From Akkermansiaceae bacterium UBA1506 (GTDB lineage Bacteria > Verrucomicrobiota > Verrucomicrobiia > Verrucomicrobiales > DEV007): a stretch of DNA of 6,716 nt. The position numbers and the translations under genes were made by a program. Location: contig DCQY01000120.1 in assembly GCA_002323995.1 (NCBI GenBank), positions 5,956 to 12,671 on the forward strand, read 5' to 3'. This document shows positions 5,911 to 6,716 of this stretch, in pieces; position 1 is the first letter of the stretch; every line of letters starts with the position of its first letter. Below the pieces are notes generated by a model, which was not told where the DNA came from, did no database searches, and saw nothing but the letters and a program-made list of their open reading frames with translations.

Positions 5911-6716
5911 AGATTAGCGCTGAAAGCTCGAACAAGGTTGCAGCGTTTTCGTTGTTTGAGATTGTCATTGCTATGGCGATTCTCAGTATGATTGCGACTG
6001 CAGTATTATCATTGTTGTGGCAGGCGGGTGATACGGCGGCGGATCTACGCTATCTTGATCGCAGAGACGAAGAAGTGAATCGCTTTGTGATGTTGCTAAG
6101 AGAGTCAATTGAAGGATTGCCGCCTGACGCGACGATAACGATGAATCCTCCGGAGTCATCGGAATCGGGCAACTACGAGCTTCTTCTAGAAAACACTCCG
6201 ACGGCTTTTGTTTTTGGTGAAACTATTGGGAGTGCGGAGGAGGCATTCATAGCAATGCGAGCGGAAGAAAATTTCGAGGGAGGATCCTCTTATGAACTCG
6301 CTCTGAGCCGGAATGATTTCTTCCCGGAAGATACCGATGGTAGCGGGATGGCTTTTCGAACCGGTGGGAGCGAGGATCTCGTAGCAGATGAACAAGGTCG
6401 CTACTGGTTACCTTTGCTCTCTGGTATCTCTGGGGCCAGTTGGCGCTACTGGGATGAGGAACAGCAAGAATGGCTCGATGAATGGACTGATGATGAAGTA
6501 TTGCCCCCTCTGCTTGAATTTGCTCTGATTGATAACTTAGGCGCTTTGCCGCAAAGATTTGTCTTCGAAGTACCGAATCGCCTCGTGAATCCAGAAGAAG
6601 AACCTCAGTCCACAACTTCTTCCAATCAGACGCAGACGACGAGTAGGCCCGCCCCTACTGGTCGTGGACCTGGTGGTGGAAGACCGGGTGGCGGAAGACC
6701 GGGCGGCGGAGGACCG
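5907..6716 (+). CDS. gspJ: Type II secretion minor pseudopilin GspJ-like (3' end cut)
   Basis: Minor pseudopilin of the tip complex, open for 270 codons to the window edge with no stop. The start overlaps the gspI stop as ATGA. The 13-residue leader ends in Val-Ala-Ala, so the cleavage site is A13|F14, followed by SLFE, with Glu18 at mature +5. The helix spans about 14-38. The globular domain ends in the most GspJ-like part: 'ASWRYWDEEQQEWLDEW' (177-193), 'LPPLLEFALID' (199-209) and 'PQRFVFEVP' (215-223), the usual pattern of aromatic strand, W-x3-W spacing, LP and a final beta strand. The mature domain is strongly acidic. After residue 223 it departs from the family: an acidic stretch, a Ser/Thr/Gln/Asn linker (about 234-251), then a Gly/Pro/Arg tail (252-270) built of GGGRP repeats and still running at the edge. 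Normal GspJ proteins end near the VFEVP strand, at about 200-220 aa. gspK is expected next. Confidence 0.85.
   Translation, partial: MKISAESSNKVAAFSLFEIVIAMAILSMIATAVLSLLWQAGDTAADLRYLDRRDEEVNRFVMLLRESIEGLPPDATITMNPPESSESGNYELLLENTPTAFVFGETIGSAEEAFIAMRAEENFEGGSSYELALSRNDFFPEDTDGSGMAFRTGGSEDLVADEQGRYWLPLLSGISGASWRYWDEEQQEWLDEWTDDEVLPPLLEFALIDNLGALPQRFVFEVPNRLVNPEEEPQSTTSSNQTQTTSRPAPTGRGPGGGRPGGGRPGGGGP
6672..6716 (+). repeat. 15-bp tandem repeat coding for Gly-Gly-Gly-Arg-Pro
   Basis: Three in-frame 15-base units run to the window edge: GGTGGTGGAAGACCG (6672-6686), GGTGGCGGAAGACCG (6687-6701) and GGCGGCGGAGGACCG (6702-6716). They encode GGGRP, GGGRP and GGGGP at the C-terminal end of GspJ. Differences between units are mostly synonymous third-base changes, with one Arg-to-Gly change in the last. 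The array probably continues past the edge, so its true copy number is unknown. Confidence 0.9.

Noticed and set aside
6247..6615. Minus-strand open frames at 6186-6615
   Set aside because: They are antisense to the GspJ reading frame, which is intact through the whole stretch and carries clear GspJ motifs.
1..6716. CRISPR arrays, tRNA or rRNA genes, insertion sequences and phage genes
   Set aside because: No regularly spaced repeats, transposase-like frames, terminal inverted repeats or RNA gene cores were seen; nearly all of the window is accounted for by the six genes, apart from short spacers.

Overview
The window carries six protein-coding genes and almost no spare DNA. They are one pseudopilin gene on the minus strand (21-623), a divergent gene for the exoribonuclease RNase R (720-3017), and the inner part of a type II secretion (T2SS) operon, gspF-gspG-gspH-gspI-gspJ (3164 to the right edge). 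gspJ runs off the end without a stop codon.

The organism is a Gram-negative bacterium with moderate GC. Verrucomicrobiota (Opitutae/Puniceicoccales-like) is the best guess. The reasons are the isolated pseudopilin with an A|FTLLELLVVIAIIGILAG signal and a 'W-D-P-W' core, the general lack of Shine-Dalgarno sequences, the TTG start of rnr, and the acidic, unusually decorated minor pseudopilins. This is inferred from protein style only; no rRNA or marker phylogeny is available here.

Layout. Bases 1-20 are flanking sequence with no gene seen. Bases 21-623 (minus) encode a stand-alone GspG-like pseudopilin. Bases 624-719 are a short divergent spacer that should hold the start signals of both flanking genes. 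Bases 720-3017 encode RNase R with winged helix, cold-shock, RNB and S1 domains and all catalytic aspartates. Bases 3018-3163 are non-coding and rich in hairpins, including a perfect 9-bp stem at 3071-3095. From 3164 onward comes the gsp cluster: the platform protein GspF, the major pseudopilin GspG, and minor pseudopilins GspH, GspI and GspJ. Spacing runs from 26 nt apart (F/G) to a 38-nt overlap (G/H) and two 4-nt ATGA overlaps (H/I and I/J), which points to one transcript with coupled translation.

How the genes work together: GspF anchors the assembly in the inner membrane. A prepilin peptidase, not in this window, trims the leaders. GspI and GspJ, with a GspK expected just downstream, form the pseudopilus tip with GspH, and GspG forms the shaft that pushes folded exoproteins through a GspD secretin encoded elsewhere. 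RNase R is an RNA-turnover enzyme with no obvious functional tie to secretion.

I do not see a wholly new system. The points worth a second look are variations within the T2SS: a GspJ with a Ser/Thr/Gln linker and a tandem Gly-Gly-Gly-Arg-Pro tail, a GspI with Asp in place of the near-invariant Glu+5, a GspH with an extra charged helical insert, Ala instead of Gly before the cleavage site in two pseudopilins, and the folded RNA region between rnr and gspF.
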